In this document: one piece after another, positions 38,623-48,351 of the stretch | Numbering within the stretch: the stretch's first letter is position 1 | Layout: each line of letters begins with the position of its first letter | DNA from: Bacteroidales bacterium | GTDB lineage: Bacteria > Bacteroidota > Bacteroidia > Bacteroidales > VadinHA17 | NCBI GenBank assembly: GCA_022865305.1 | Contig: JALHSP010000127.1 | Location: forward strand, 1 to 64,000 | Direction of reading: 5' to 3' | DNA: 64,000 nucleotides | Translations under genes and position numbers: made by a program | The notes under the pieces: model-generated | The model's input: the letters and a program-made list of their open reading frames with translations, nothing else | Databases searched by the model: none | What the model was told of the DNA's origin: nothing

Positions 38623-39235
38623 AAAAAAGTTTCGACAGCAGTATCAGTAATAATAATGATATTAAAGAACTGACCGAAAAGAACATGTTTACCTTTTTTA
38701 TGTCATTGAGGATCGAATTACCGGCAATTGCTGCTCCGATTGCCGATGCAATAAGCCATGATCCAAGAAATGTACCCGTTATCAGTTCATATCCTCCCGA
38801 AATATTCATCATCTCTCTGATCAGTAATAGCTGAACAGATGTACTTGTAAATCCAACAATGAAAAGATTACTTATGATCGCGGAAGGTGTCATAACCGGA
38901 TAATCCGGAAAAACCGAAAGATTATCAGCTCTGCCAATTAATTTTCTGAAATATGAAAGATGCCATAAGAAATGAAATATTCCGGTGAAAGCCAGGACAA
39001 TCCCGACTTCAACATGCCATTTCAGAAGTGTTTTTATTACAGGGATATCCCATTTGTATTTGATCTGGAGTGCCATGAATACTCCGGCCAGTGCAGTGAA
39101 AAGGAAAGCTACTGCAAGGACTGAATTCCAGAACTTTCTGTGAAAAACCAGTGAATAGAAACCAGAACGGTAAAAAATGAAACTTATAAGATATAATACT
39201 GATACAGTTAATCCTGTCTCAATAATATGATACAT
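38495..39235 (-). CDS. Membrane protein with spermidine-synthase-like domain, N-terminal part (frameshifted)
   Basis: A 246-residue frame starting 2 bp after the stop of the MEMO1-AMMECR1 gene. It encodes at least five hydrophobic segments (VSVLYLISFIFYRSGFYSL, VLAVAFLFTALAGVFMALQI, VGIVLAFTGIFHFLWHL) and then ends in a run-on tail (NGRDSFIPCKPDLYLP) unlike its neighbours. At the T8 run (38621-38628 on the plus strand as A8) a shift of one base joins it smoothly to the downstream frame: LSKLF followed by ETGETPSFLASLIY. The extra T may be an assembly error, a real mutation or a slippage site. The combined product looks like a multi-pass membrane protein with a cytoplasmic or periplasmic spermidine-synthase-like domain. 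Confidence 0.72.
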   Translation of the reverse strand: MYHIIETGLTVSVLYLISFIFYRSGFYSLVFHRKFWNSVLAVAFLFTALAGVFMALQIKYKWDIPVIKTLLKWHVEVGIVLAFTGIFHFLWHLSYFRKLIGRADNLSVFPDYPVMTPSAIISNLFIVGFTSTSVQLLLIREMMNISGGYELITGTFLGSWLIASAIGAAIAGNSILNDIKKVNMFFSVSSLISLLLLILLSKLFFGNGRDSFIPCKPDLYLPGTSAFLPGFRIYLRKINFSCKDRI

Positions 39236-39237
39236 AG

Positions 39238-40770
39238 TTATTTCCTGTTTTCTTCAAGTACCACGCCCTCGTAGATATATATCTCAGCATCCTTCCATCC
39301 GTCCCATCCCAGTCCTGCTTTATCCCGTGAAGTATACCCAAGAAACTGTTCCACTGTCCAGCCATTTTCCGTGGCAACCTGGGGTAGCATAGTGCCGGAT
39401 CTGAAATCTTTCTTGATATAAATGCCATGTTTCCCCAGTTTGATCTCATCAATACTGTTTATTCTCTGCATGGGCCCCAGGACAGTTATTTCAATGTCTG
39501 TTTTATTATATTCCTCTTTTGTAAGAGGAGGGAAGCGGGGATCCTCAAATGCGGAAGAAAGTGCAGAGACTTTAACCGCCTCGTAAAGAGGATCCGATGA
39601 AACGAACCTTCCGATACATCCTCTCAAAGTATTATTGATTTTTAATGTTACAAATGCCCCCATCTGTTTTTTAAGATTGGCCGGAATCTTATTTTCATCA
39701 ATCGTAATCCTCTTATTCTCGTACAGCATCGTTTTTATACTGTTCCTGGCTATATTAAAAAGCTGGTCTTTTTCCTCACTGGTGAATGAAAAACTATCTG
39801 AAGATTTTTGTTCAACCCCAGTAGTGTTTATTTTTTCAATAAGTGCAATTGAATGATAACCAACTACTCCATCCTTATCACCAAAAGGATAATCACCTGA
39901 ATTACAGTAATCTATATGTTTATACTCGAGCTTTTCGTTTCCTTCAGCCAGGTATAATAGAGTCAGTCCGGATGTCCATCCGCACATGCTTGTTACTAAT
40001 CCCGGAACTCTTCTGGATGCATTCTTTTTCAGCACAGTCAGGAAGTTAAGCGGATCCCCGGAAACAATACTTTTAGCTGTCAGATTATCGGTTTCAACAG
40101 CATCTTTATAAGGTGGATAATGTGAAAAATCGCTGCTTATAAGAAAGAGGTTATCAGGAGTAAACCATGGTTTAAGAGCATCTGCAATCTTTTTAATTGT
40201 GGCTGTATTATTTGTCCCGATAATAATAGGGACGATCATGGGTTTCCCTGAATAGTAATTCTGGATAAAAGGGATCTGCACTTCAAGGCTGTGTTCCTGC
40301 CGGTGTGCATCAACAGGGAAATCGAATACTTTATTCTCATTTTTCAGCTTATTGGCTATTTCACGATTCACTATTGCCTTCCCCAGCGGAGTTATAAAAT
40401 CACCCGTATTATATACTGATGCTCCTTCGAATGCCAGAATATGACTTGATCCGATAATGAAAATATTCTTGAATTCTGCATTACGTGGTGTGGCTGAAAA
40501 AGCTGAAGCAGTGATTTTCCCGGAATAAATATATCCAGCATGAGGACATATAATAGCTCTGACCTTCCAGTTGGCAGGTGATTTCTTGCAGTCTGTAAAA
40601 TACTTTGATAATTCTTTAGTCAGAGTTTCCTTGTCAGCAGTATAAAACCTACCTGCTACAACCGGCTGTCTGTCAGTTGACTTACTTTGAGAAAATGTTT
40701 CCATGGCACTGAGAATTGAAAGCAAAGCAATAAAAACGGCTCGCATGATCGTTTGCTTTAAATTACCCAA
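39238..40770 (-). CDS. AmmeMemoRadiSam system fusion: MEMO1 (AmrB) + AMMECR1 (AmrA)
   Basis: The 510-residue protein starts with a signal-peptide-like stretch (MRAVFIALLSILSAMETFSQ) and then joins two domains. The MEMO1-like part (about 35-305) has PVVAGRFYTADKETL, CPHAGYIYSG, DAHRQEHSLEVQIPF, SSDFSHYPPY and SMCGWTSGL, with the metal-ligand His/Asp/Cys pattern. The AMMECR1-like part (about 325-505) has MGAFVTLKINNTLRGCIGRF and DIEITVLGPMQ. It is the first of the AmmeMemoRadiSam cluster, followed by the membrane spermidine-synthase-like gene (2 bp apart) and the radical SAM gene. Function of the system is unknown; the signal peptide suggests it acts in the periplasm or at the membrane. Confidence 0.88.
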   Translation of the reverse strand: MGNLKQTIMRAVFIALLSILSAMETFSQSKSTDRQPVVAGRFYTADKETLTKELSKYFTDCKKSPANWKVRAIICPHAGYIYSGKITASAFSATPRNAEFKNIFIIGSSHILAFEGASVYNTGDFITPLGKAIVNREIANKLKNENKVFDFPVDAHRQEHSLEVQIPFIQNYYSGKPMIVPIIIGTNNTATIKKIADALKPWFTPDNLFLISSDFSHYPPYKDAVETDNLTAKSIVSGDPLNFLTVLKKNASRRVPGLVTSMCGWTSGLTLLYLAEGNEKLEYKHIDYCNSGDYPFGDKDGVVGYHSIALIEKINTTGVEQKSSDSFSFTSEEKDQLFNIARNSIKTMLYENKRITIDENKIPANLKKQMGAFVTLKINNTLRGCIGRFVSSDPLYEAVKVSALSSAFEDPRFPPLTKEEYNKTDIEITVLGPMQRINSIDEIKLGKHGIYIKKDFRSGTMLPQVATENGWTVEQFLGYTSRDKAGLGWDGWKDAEIYIYEGVVLEENRK

Positions 40771-40830
40771 TAAAATTAGTGAAAAAATGGGAGAAACCGA
40801 TATTCAGAGGTAATTGTTTACCGCCAGGAA

Positions 40831-41286
40831 TTAGATAAGGATCATTGATTCTTTTATTACCTCTCCTTTTTCGTCTGTGCCATATATCTTCAGACCGACA
40901 CTGATAACAGTATTCCCTATCATGTCAATGATAGGGCCAAGGGTATCCCTGAGATTATTGGAATCCAGGTTATCAAATTCTTCAATTTCAAAGTAAGAAT
41001 GTATAATCAGAGTACTTTCGGGATCATTAATTCCGCAAAGTGTTTTGACTATTCTTGCCAGCCAGATTGATGATGCAGTATTGAAATATTCAAGGTTAAG
41101 ACGGAGGTTTGTAGTACGCTTGGCAATTTTTACGTATTCCGCAATCCAATTATTGACAGATTCGTATACTTTAGCCGCATTCTCCGGTATTGATCTCCCT
41201 GAAATTATGAGCTCCCCGGTAAGGGGATTCATATCGATTAAGGGAGTCTTTGCTGTAGGTTCTACTATAAAGCTGTTAAGGTCCAT
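40831..41286 (-). CDS. SiaC-family (DUF1987) regulatory phosphoprotein
   Basis: The 151-residue protein matches the SiaC/DUF1987 family: FIVEPTAKTPLIDMNPLTGE at the N-terminus, ISGRSIPENA, and LEYFNTASSIWL (Thr70 and Ser72/73), the region holding the residue phosphorylated in Pseudomonas SiaC. SiaC is a partner switch that controls biofilm regulators together with a SiaB kinase, a SiaA phosphatase and a SiaD cyclase. None of those partners is adjacent here, so it appears as an orphan next to the AmmeMemoRadiSam cluster. Cytoplasmic. Confidence 0.82.
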   Translation of the reverse strand: MDLNSFIVEPTAKTPLIDMNPLTGELIISGRSIPENAAKVYESVNNWIAEYVKIAKRTTNLRLNLEYFNTASSIWLARIVKTLCGINDPESTLIIHSYFEIEEFDNLDSNNLRDTLGPIIDMIGNTVISVGLKIYGTDEKGEVIKESMILI

Positions 41287-41488
41287 AAAAGCATCCCCCG
41301 GATTCAGGTATTACGTTATACATATCCAAAATTAGAATAACTTTTTAACTATTCTATTTTACTTCATCAAAAAGAATTGGTCAATAGTCAAATAATATGA
41401 ACAGTTAATAAATAAAATCACCATTCTTTATCATCAGACAGGATTGACTACCCTTACAAGCTCTTATACGTTAAAATTTTTAAAATGT

Positions 41489-41496
41489 TATATTTG
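41489..41496 (+). promoter_or_regulatory. TATATTTG -7 box upstream of argS
   Basis: TATATTTG (TAnnTTTG) lies 24 bp before the argS start. A good -33 TTTG is not visible. Confidence 0.5.
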
Positions 41497-41519
41497 CACG
41501 TCAAATTTTATCACAGACG

Positions 41520-43307
41520 ATGGAGAGTGTCCTTAAGGGTAAAATAAAAGAAGCTGTAAAGGTACTTTATAATAGTGAGGTCACCGACGACCTGATCCAG
41601 GTACAGGAAACTAGGAAGGATTTTAAGGGTGACTTTACACTGGTTGTTTTTCCGCTGCTTCGTTTCTCGAAAAATACACCTGAAAAAACAGGAGAAAGCA
41701 TCGGGAATCAAATCATATCAACATTCCCTGCAATTTCCGGATTTAACGTTATCAAGGGATTTCTGAACCTCGAAATCTCGGATGCATGGTGGATTGATTA
41801 TTTCAGAAAGATGGCTTCAGAAAGGGATTTCCTGAATAAATGCAGAGTTAATAATCCCGAGACCATTCTTGTTGAATACTCTTCTCCTAACACCAACAAA
41901 CCATTGCATCTCGGACATATAAGGAATAACCTTCTTGGATTTTCACTCTACAGGATATTATCTGCCTGCGGTCACAAAGTAATTAAAACAAACATAGTTA
42001 ATGATCGTGGAATCCATATCTGTAAGTCAATGCTTGCCTGGAAAAAATATGGAAAAGGTGAAACTCCTCAGACATCAGGATTAAAGGGAGATCATCTTGT
42101 CGGGAAATATTATGTTCTTTTCGAAAAAGAGTACAAGCTTCAGGTTCAGGATTTTATGAATAAAGGAATGGCTGAAGCTGAAGCAAGGAATGCTGCTCCC
42201 CTGATGAAAGAAGCCAGGGAGATGCTTTTAAAATGGGAAGCGGATGACAGGGAAGTTGTGAATCTGTGGAAGATGATGAATTCCTGGGTTTATGCCGGCT
42301 TTGATGAGACCTACAGAATGCTGGGAGTGGATTTTGATAAGATCTATTATGAATCTGAAACTTATAAAACTGGCAGGGATGTTGTCATTTCAGCCATTGC
42401 GGACAATATACTTTACAGAAATGGTGACAGTTCTGTCTGGGCTGATCTCAGTTCGGAGGGGCTTGATCAGAAACTCCTGCTTCGCTCTGACGGCACGGCA
42501 GTCTATATGACACAGGACATCGGTACTGCAATAGCCCGGCAAAACGATTATGGTTTCAATAAATGCATTTATGTAGTAGGAAATGAACAAAATTATCATT
42601 TCCAGGTACTGAAGGCCGTTCTGAAGAAAATGGGTTACAGCTGGGCTGATGGTCTTATCCATTTCTCTTATGGTATGGTCGAGCTTCCGGAAGGAAAAAT
42701 GAAATCACGCGAGGGGACTGTTGTGGATGCTGACGATCTTATTGAAGAGATGAAGCTGACTGCAAGGGAGGTCTCACTTGAACTGGGGAAACTCAGCGAT
42801 TATTCGGATGAAGATAAGGAAGATATATTCCGGAAGATCGGCCTGGGCGCTTTGAAATATTTTATTCTGAAAGTAGATCCCCGGAAAAATATGACCTTTA
42901 ATCCTGCTGAATCAATTGATTTCAATGGAAATACCGGCCCTTTCATCCAGTATACTTATGCCAGGATAAAATCAGTGTTCAGGAAGGCAGAGCAGATGGG
43001 TATAATATCAAATCCATCACTGATAACTAAAGTTAAAGCAGAGTCAAAGGAAATCGTTCTGATTAAGCTCCTCCGTAAGTATTCCGAAGCAGTTTCAGAA
43101 GCGGCTGCAGGCTACACTCCGGCACTTATCGCAAATTATTGTTACGTTCTGTCAAAGGAATATAATCAGTTCTATCACGATTATTCAATTCTGGGAGAAG
43201 ATGACCCGGCAATCCGTAATTTCCGGATGGAGCTTTCAAAAGTTGTAAGCGAGGTTATCTTTTCAGCTATGAACCTGTTAGGTATTGAAATGCCGGAAAG
43301 AATGTAG
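41520..43307 (+). CDS. argS: Arginyl-tRNA synthetase
   Basis: ArgRS charges tRNA-Arg. The 595 residues include the N-terminal Add-1 domain (about 1-100), the class I signature PNTNKPLHLGHIRNN (about 122-136), a KMSKS-equivalent region (PEGKMKSREGT, about 391-401) and the DALR anticodon-binding domain at the C-terminus (NFRMELSKVVSEVI). Length is normal. It is followed after 32 bp by ffh on the same strand. Confidence 0.97.
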   Translation: MESVLKGKIKEAVKVLYNSEVTDDLIQVQETRKDFKGDFTLVVFPLLRFSKNTPEKTGESIGNQIISTFPAISGFNVIKGFLNLEISDAWWIDYFRKMASERDFLNKCRVNNPETILVEYSSPNTNKPLHLGHIRNNLLGFSLYRILSACGHKVIKTNIVNDRGIHICKSMLAWKKYGKGETPQTSGLKGDHLVGKYYVLFEKEYKLQVQDFMNKGMAEAEARNAAPLMKEAREMLLKWEADDREVVNLWKMMNSWVYAGFDETYRMLGVDFDKIYYESETYKTGRDVVISAIADNILYRNGDSSVWADLSSEGLDQKLLLRSDGTAVYMTQDIGTAIARQNDYGFNKCIYVVGNEQNYHFQVLKAVLKKMGYSWADGLIHFSYGMVELPEGKMKSREGTVVDADDLIEEMKLTAREVSLELGKLSDYSDEDKEDIFRKIGLGALKYFILKVDPRKNMTFNPAESIDFNGNTGPFIQYTYARIKSVFRKAEQMGIISNPSLITKVKAESKEIVLIKLLRKYSEAVSEAAAGYTPALIANYCYVLSKEYNQFYHDYSILGEDDPAIRNFRMELSKVVSEVIFSAMNLLGIEMPERM

Positions 43308-43339
43308 TATTATTTTGAAATTTAACCCCCGATAATTAT

Positions 43340-44659
43340 ATGTTTGAAAATTTAAGTGAACGGCTGGAAAAGTCCTTTAAGATACTTAAAGGACAGGGAA
43401 GAATTACGGAGATAAATATTGCCGAAACACTTAAGGAGGTTCGCAGGGCATTGCTCGACGCAGATGTCAACTTTAAAATTGCCAAACAGTTCACCGATAC
43501 AGTTAAGGTTAAAGCTTTAGGTCAGGAAGTACTCAAATCTGTCAACCCCTCACAGATGATTGTCAAGATCGTGCATGATGAACTGGCAGACCTGATGGGC
43601 GGAGATAAGAGTGATATAAACATTAAAATCAATCCATCAGTTATACTGATAGCGGGACTTCAGGGATCAGGTAAAACTACCTTCTGCGGTAAGCTGGCAG
43701 GATGGGTTAAAAGTAAAAGAAGCAAAAGCCCTATGCTGGTTGCAGGTGACGTTTATCGTCCTGCTGCTATCGAACAGCTTAAAATAATTGGTACACAGGT
43801 AGAAGTGCCTGTCTATACAGAAGATGGAAACCTGAATCCGGTACAGATTGTCAGAAATTCCGTCAGGGAAGCTAAAATAAAAGGACATGATGTGGTTATT
43901 ATCGATACTGCTGGTCGTCTTGCTGTTGATGAAGAGATGATGAATGAGATATCTTCAATTAAAGAAGCTGTAAATCCCCATGAAATACTGTTTGTTGTTG
44001 ATGCCATGACAGGTCAGGATGCCGTCAATACTGCAAAAGAATTCAATGAAAGACTTGATTTTGACGGAGTTGTTCTGACAAAGCTTGATGGTGATACACG
44101 CGGCGGTGCTGCTCTTTCAATCAGAACAGTCGTTAATAAACCAATCAAGTTTGTCAGTTCGGGTGAAAAGATGGATGCCATTGATATCTTTTACCCGGTA
44201 AGGATGGCTGACAGAATTCTTGGAATGGGAGATATTGTGTCACTGGTTGAAAAAGCACAGGAGCAATTTGATGCAGAAGAAGCAAGAAAACTTCAGAAGA
44301 AAATCGCAAAAGACCAGTTCGACTTCAATGACTTTATTTCCCAGATACAGCAAATCAAAAAGATGGGGAATGTCAAAGACCTGATGGCAATGATTCCCGG
44401 AGCCGGGAAAGCTATTAAAGATCTGGATATTGATGATAATGCATTCAAAGGGATTGAAGCAATTATCAGAAGCATGACACCTGAAGAAAGAACGAACCCT
44501 GCAGTCCTCAATGGGAGCAGGCGTAAAAGGATTGCATCAGGCAGTGGTACGAGTGTTCAGGAGGTGAATAAACTGGTAAAGCAGTTTGATGAAACACGGC
44601 GAATGATGAAGATGATGACAAAGAGCGGTAATGCTGCCAGACTTTTGGGACGAAAATAA
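43340..44659 (+). CDS. ffh: Signal recognition particle GTPase Ffh/SRP54
   Basis: Ffh directs nascent membrane proteins to SecYEG with SRP RNA and FtsY. The 439 residues have the N domain ([16 protein letters not shown]), the G domain with [31 protein letters not shown] and [16 protein letters not shown], and the Met-rich M domain ([31 protein letters not shown]). Its neighbours argS and folD lie on the same strand (spacings 32 and 8 bp), suggesting an operon. No ffs RNA was recognised nearby. Confidence 0.98.
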   Translation: MFENLSERLEKSFKILKGQGRITEINIAETLKEVRRALLDADVNFKIAKQFTDTVKVKALGQEVLKSVNPSQMIVKIVHDELADLMGGDKSDINIKINPSVILIAGLQGSGKTTFCGKLAGWVKSKRSKSPMLVAGDVYRPAAIEQLKIIGTQVEVPVYTEDGNLNPVQIVRNSVREAKIKGHDVVIIDTAGRLAVDEEMMNEISSIKEAVNPHEILFVVDAMTGQDAVNTAKEFNERLDFDGVVLTKLDGDTRGGAALSIRTVVNKPIKFVSSGEKMDAIDIFYPVRMADRILGMGDIVSLVEKAQEQFDAEEARKLQKKIAKDQFDFNDFISQIQQIKKMGNVKDLMAMIPGAGKAIKDLDIDDNAFKGIEAIIRSMTPEERTNPAVLNGSRRKRIASGSGTSVQEVNKLVKQFDETRRMMKMMTKSGNAARLLGRK

Positions 44660-44667
44660 TTGAAAAT

Positions 44668-45540
44668 ATGTATACTATTATTGACGGCAGTAAAACAGCA
44701 TCCAGGATAAAGCAGGAGATTGCAGATGAAGTGGCAAAGCTAAAATTGGATGGGAAGAAAGTCCCTCATCTGGCTGCAATACTGGTTGGCAACGATGGGT
44801 CCAGTGAAACTTATGTTGCATATAAAGTAAAAGATTGTGAGGAGGTAGGCTTCCAGTCCACACTTCTGAGGTTTGAAAACAATATTCCTGAATCCGTACT
44901 GCTCAATAAAATTGAAGAACTGAATAATGATGAAGATATCGATGGCTTTATTGTCCAGCTTCCACTGCCGGGGCATATCTCCGAGAACAGAGTGATTGAA
45001 TCAATAGATCCGTCAAAAGATGCTGATGGATTTCATCCTGTCAACATCGGAAAAATGGTTGCAGGAATCCCCGGATTTTTGCCTGCCACTCCTTATGGAA
45101 TAATTGAACTTATAAAAAGATATGGGATTGAGACTTCAGGCAGGAACTGTGTTGTAATCGGACGGAGTAATATTGTCGGAAGGCCTGTAAGCATTTTACT
45201 ATCCCAGAAAGGAATGGATGCCACAGTCACTGTTGTTCACAGCCGTACCAGGAATCTGAATGATATTGTCAGGCAGGCAGATATAATTATTGCAGCGATA
45301 GGATCCCCTGGTTTTGTGAAGGCTGATATGGTAAAGGAGGGAGCAGTCGTCATTGATGTAGGCACTACCCGTGTTAAAAGTTCTGAAACCAGGTCAGGAT
45401 GGAAGCTTGCAGGGGATGTTGATTTTGAGAATGTTGCACCCAAATGTTCCTTCATAACACCCGTACCCGGAGGGGTAGGTCCCATGACCAGGGTTTCCCT
45501 GTTAAGAAACACTCTGGTTGCATCAAAACAAAAAAGATAA
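44668..45540 (+). CDS. folD: Bifunctional methylenetetrahydrofolate dehydrogenase/cyclohydrolase
   Basis: FolD interconverts one-carbon tetrahydrofolate forms. The 290 residues hold both motifs: the N-terminal substrate site with [15 protein letters not shown] (the conserved Tyr and Lys of the Yxxxk motif), [12 protein letters not shown], and the NAD(P)-binding [14 protein letters not shown] followed by [10 protein letters not shown]. Typical length. It is 8 bp after ffh and is the last gene of the argS-ffh-folD group. Confidence 0.97.
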   Translation: MYTIIDGSKTASRIKQEIADEVAKLKLDGKKVPHLAAILVGNDGSSETYVAYKVKDCEEVGFQSTLLRFENNIPESVLLNKIEELNNDEDIDGFIVQLPLPGHISENRVIESIDPSKDADGFHPVNIGKMVAGIPGFLPATPYGIIELIKRYGIETSGRNCVVIGRSNIVGRPVSILLSQKGMDATVTVVHSRTRNLNDIVRQADIIIAAIGSPGFVKADMVKEGAVVIDVGTTRVKSSETRSGWKLAGDVDFENVAPKCSFITPVPGGVGPMTRVSLLRNTLVASKQKR

Positions 45541-45566
45541 TAAGAGCCTATTTATTGGTAAAGCTG

Positions 45567-46574
45567 CTATTTTGGAAAAGTAATCCCTCGGAAATAAAGA
45601 TCATATCCTCCCTGTCCGCCGGGTCTGTTTGAAGAGAATATCATAAAATTATTCTTATAATCGGGATCTGTTCCGATAACAGGCCGGTATTCATCTGACG
45701 AAGTATTTACATCAGGACCTAAATTAACCGGGGAACTCCATTTACCATTCCTGAAAATTGAGTAATAAAGATCATAACCTCCCAGTCCTCCGGAGCGGTT
45801 TGAAGCAAAAACCATCGCCTTCTTAAAAACAAACGGACATTTATCCTCACCGGTGCTGTTTATGCTGTCTACTTTTGTTCCTGCAGAGTAATCACTATTA
45901 AACCAGGTGTCCAGAGGTGTCTCCAGCGGTTTGCTTATAAGAAATATTTCAAAATTTCCTTCGCTATTTGATGAGAAATATGCAGAATCCTGATTTGTAT
46001 CAAGCGATATATAAGCATCATCAGAACTGGTATTCAATAGTTTAATTGCGTAAGGGCCAAAAACATCAGGCAGGTTGCTTCCGAATACCGGAATGTTTTT
46101 CAGGAAATAAAAATCAAGATTGCCATTGCCATTTACGGAGGATAGCAGCAGATATTCAAAACCATCGACAGTACTGAAAAGCTGGTAAGGACCCAGATCA
46201 TCCCCGGTTGTGTTGGCAGCAGTGATAAGCTTTGTAAGAAATGCATCATCAGAAATCTCAACTACCAGTTCGAAGTCCGCGTTGGTCTGATCAAAAGTAA
46301 ATGACATCAAACCCTGGACAAGATCAAACTGCCCTCCTGAGCTTCCCCTGTTGCTTGAAAATACAAATGTTGTATTTCCATACAGACGAAATAATGCGGT
46401 GTTAAAATCATCAAACGAAGAATTAATATCTGACATTATCATTGTTGTATCAGGAAATATCCCCTTTGGATATTTAATGGGGTTCTCGGTTTTTTTGCAG
46501 CCGGTAAAAATGAAAGACGTGACTAATATGCTAAAAACCAACGATATGAAAACATTATCAGATAATTTTTTCAT
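45567..46574 (-). CDS. PD40/WD40-like beta-propeller lipoprotein
   Basis: The start chosen is ATG at 46574 (MKKLSDNVFISLVFSI), giving a lipoprotein signal peptide ending FIFTGCKK. The frame is open to 46607 without a signal there. The 335-residue protein has PD40-type repeats (FVFSSNRGSSGGQFDLV, AMVFASNRSGGLGGYDLYY, FMIFSSNRPGGQGGYDLYF), the WD40-like form of TolB and OmpA-linked proteins in Bacteroidetes. These form a beta-propeller, probably on the outer membrane. Its substrate or partner is unknown. It is convergent with folD and divergent from the TPR gene. Confidence 0.85.
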   Translation of the reverse strand: MKKLSDNVFISLVFSILVTSFIFTGCKKTENPIKYPKGIFPDTTMIMSDINSSFDDFNTALFRLYGNTTFVFSSNRGSSGGQFDLVQGLMSFTFDQTNADFELVVEISDDAFLTKLITAANTTGDDLGPYQLFSTVDGFEYLLLSSVNGNGNLDFYFLKNIPVFGSNLPDVFGPYAIKLLNTSSDDAYISLDTNQDSAYFSSNSEGNFEIFLISKPLETPLDTWFNSDYSAGTKVDSINSTGEDKCPFVFKKAMVFASNRSGGLGGYDLYYSIFRNGKWSSPVNLGPDVNTSSDEYRPVIGTDPDYKNNFMIFSSNRPGGQGGYDLYFRGITFPK

Positions 46575-46633
46575 ATGTAATCTTTTAAAAAGAACATTTA
46601 ATTGCAAATATAATTATTATGTGTTAAAAGAAA

Positions 46634-46653
46634 AACCGGGTGGAGACCCGGTT
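46634..46653 (-). terminator. Minus-strand terminator-like hairpin ahead of the PD40 lipoprotein gene
   Basis: GAACCGGGT and ACCCGGTT arms with a 4-nt loop, followed on the minus strand by TTTTTCTTTT. It sits about 60 bp upstream of the lipoprotein start and would terminate leftward transcription, so it could be an attenuator or the end of a small RNA made from 46660-46900. Confidence 0.55.
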
Positions 46654-46910
46654 CTTCGAGGATAGAATTTAGGTTAATTCTAGGGTAAATTGGGTATAGG
46701 GTATAAAAAATCCGTTTTTATATAGAAAAGATGAATATTTGGTTCATGAGGTTGCGTTAGTGAATTAAAAAAAAGGAAATATTTAGCTTAAAATTTGTAT
46801 TAACCTGTAAATTAGATGTTTATAAAAATGTTAAAATGTTAATAATTGAATATTACACAGGTGACCCTTGTGAAAATAAGTATTATTTTTGTACCATATC
46901 ATAAAAACCG
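46654..46910. other. Gene-free region between PD40 lipoprotein and TPR protein
   Basis: About 260 bp, very AT-rich. It holds the leader of the TPR gene with TATTTTTG (about 46885-46892) close to its ATG. No protein-coding frame and no tRNA is seen. Confidence 0.4.
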
Positions 46911-48323
46911 ATGGAAGAGGAAAAGTTTGGATTCTCCTTTGAGGAAGAGGTGAGGCAGGCTGTGCAGAAATTCGAAAGAATGAGAAGGAATAATGAAAGT
47001 TATTTCTTCGATGTTATCGAATTTGAGACAATTATTGATTATTATATTGACAGTAATAACTCCCTGAAAGCCTTTGAAGCTGCAACATTAGCCAGCAGAC
47101 AGCATCCACATTCCGTATCTATCCAGCTTAGAAAAGCCAGGGTATTGCTCGACAGGGGACGTGCTGTCGAAGCCCTCAGGATACTGAAAAAACTGGAGAA
47201 TATTGAACCGGGAAATCACGAGATATATATCGCCAAAGGAACAGCTTTAGGGATACTTGGTGATATACAGGGAGCAAAGAAAATGTTCGATTTTTCGCTT
47301 ACTCTCGATTCAGATGAAATTGAAAACATCCTCTTTTCTATAACCTCAGTTCTTCAAAACCTTAATTACTACGAGCATCTGATACCTTACCTGCTGAAAT
47401 TAATTAAAAAAGAACCGAACTTCAAAGCTCATATATATGATCTTGCCTATGCCTATGAAAAGATCGAAGACTATGAGAATAGTGTAATTTTTTATTTAAA
47501 ATATCTCGAGGAAGAACCATTTTCAGACAGTGCCTGGTACAACCTTGGGATAATTTATAATAAGATTGAAATGCCAGAGAAAGCAGTGGAGGCATATGAT
47601 TATGCTCTTGCAATTAATTCTCAGAACACATTTGCACTGTTTAATAAAGGCAATATCTTAAGCAATCTCGAGCGTTATTCAGAAGCTATTCCTGTTTATC
47701 ATGAATACCTTGAAAATGAACCGGATAGTTTTGAAGCAATGACTTATCTTGCAGAGTCCTATGAAAAAACCGGCGAAATTATTCTTGCTAAGAAATATTA
47801 CCAGGATGCTATAGAACTGGCTCCTGAATTTGCCGATCCATGGTTCGGTCTGGGCGTTATAGCATTTAATTACGGAAATGCTGATGACAGTCTGATCTTT
47901 TTCAGAAAAGCTGTGCGGCTTGATGATGAGAATCCTGAATTCTGGTACCTTCTTGGAAAAGCTCACTATAAAAAAGGAGAAAAAAAAGCGGCACTGAGAT
48001 GTTTCAGAGAAGCCCTTAAGTTAGATGCATATTATGATGAAGTATGGTCTGATCTGGGCAGAATAATTCTTGTTGAAAACCTGACACAAAAAGCACTTCC
48101 ATACCTTGAGCATGCATACAAGGTTATAGGTGATGTGCCTGGCATCAATTACCTGCTTGCATCATTTTATATCCATACCGGGATTACCGATAAGGCTTTC
48201 AGGCATCTTAAACTGGCTGTTCAAATGGATAAAGACCTGTTCTCAGAATTCTTAGATATTTTTCCGCCAAGACTGCTTTCCCGGAAGATAAAAAGATTTC
48301 TTGAGAGTTATAATCTTATCTGA
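46911..48323 (+). CDS. Tetratricopeptide-repeat protein
   Basis: The 470-residue protein is built of about twelve TPR units (for example AWYNLGIIYNKIEMPEKAVEAY, ALFNKGNILSNLERYSEAI, PWFGLGVIAFNYGNADDSL), with no signal peptide or transmembrane segment, so it is a cytoplasmic scaffold. The partner is unknown. The next gene's start lies 29 bp downstream, and the surrounding genes suggest a core-genome position. A TATTTTTG box lies about 20 bp before the start codon. Confidence 0.85.
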   Translation: MEEEKFGFSFEEEVRQAVQKFERMRRNNESYFFDVIEFETIIDYYIDSNNSLKAFEAATLASRQHPHSVSIQLRKARVLLDRGRAVEALRILKKLENIEPGNHEIYIAKGTALGILGDIQGAKKMFDFSLTLDSDEIENILFSITSVLQNLNYYEHLIPYLLKLIKKEPNFKAHIYDLAYAYEKIEDYENSVIFYLKYLEEEPFSDSAWYNLGIIYNKIEMPEKAVEAYDYALAINSQNTFALFNKGNILSNLERYSEAIPVYHEYLENEPDSFEAMTYLAESYEKTGEIILAKKYYQDAIELAPEFADPWFGLGVIAFNYGNADDSLIFFRKAVRLDDENPEFWYLLGKAHYKKGEKKAALRCFREALKLDAYYDEVWSDLGRIILVENLTQKALPYLEHAYKVIGDVPGINYLLASFYIHTGITDKAFRHLKLAVQMDKDLFSEFLDIFPPRLLSRKIKRFLESYNLI

Positions 48324-48351
48324 AAACGAAATCAATCATTTAGAAATTATC

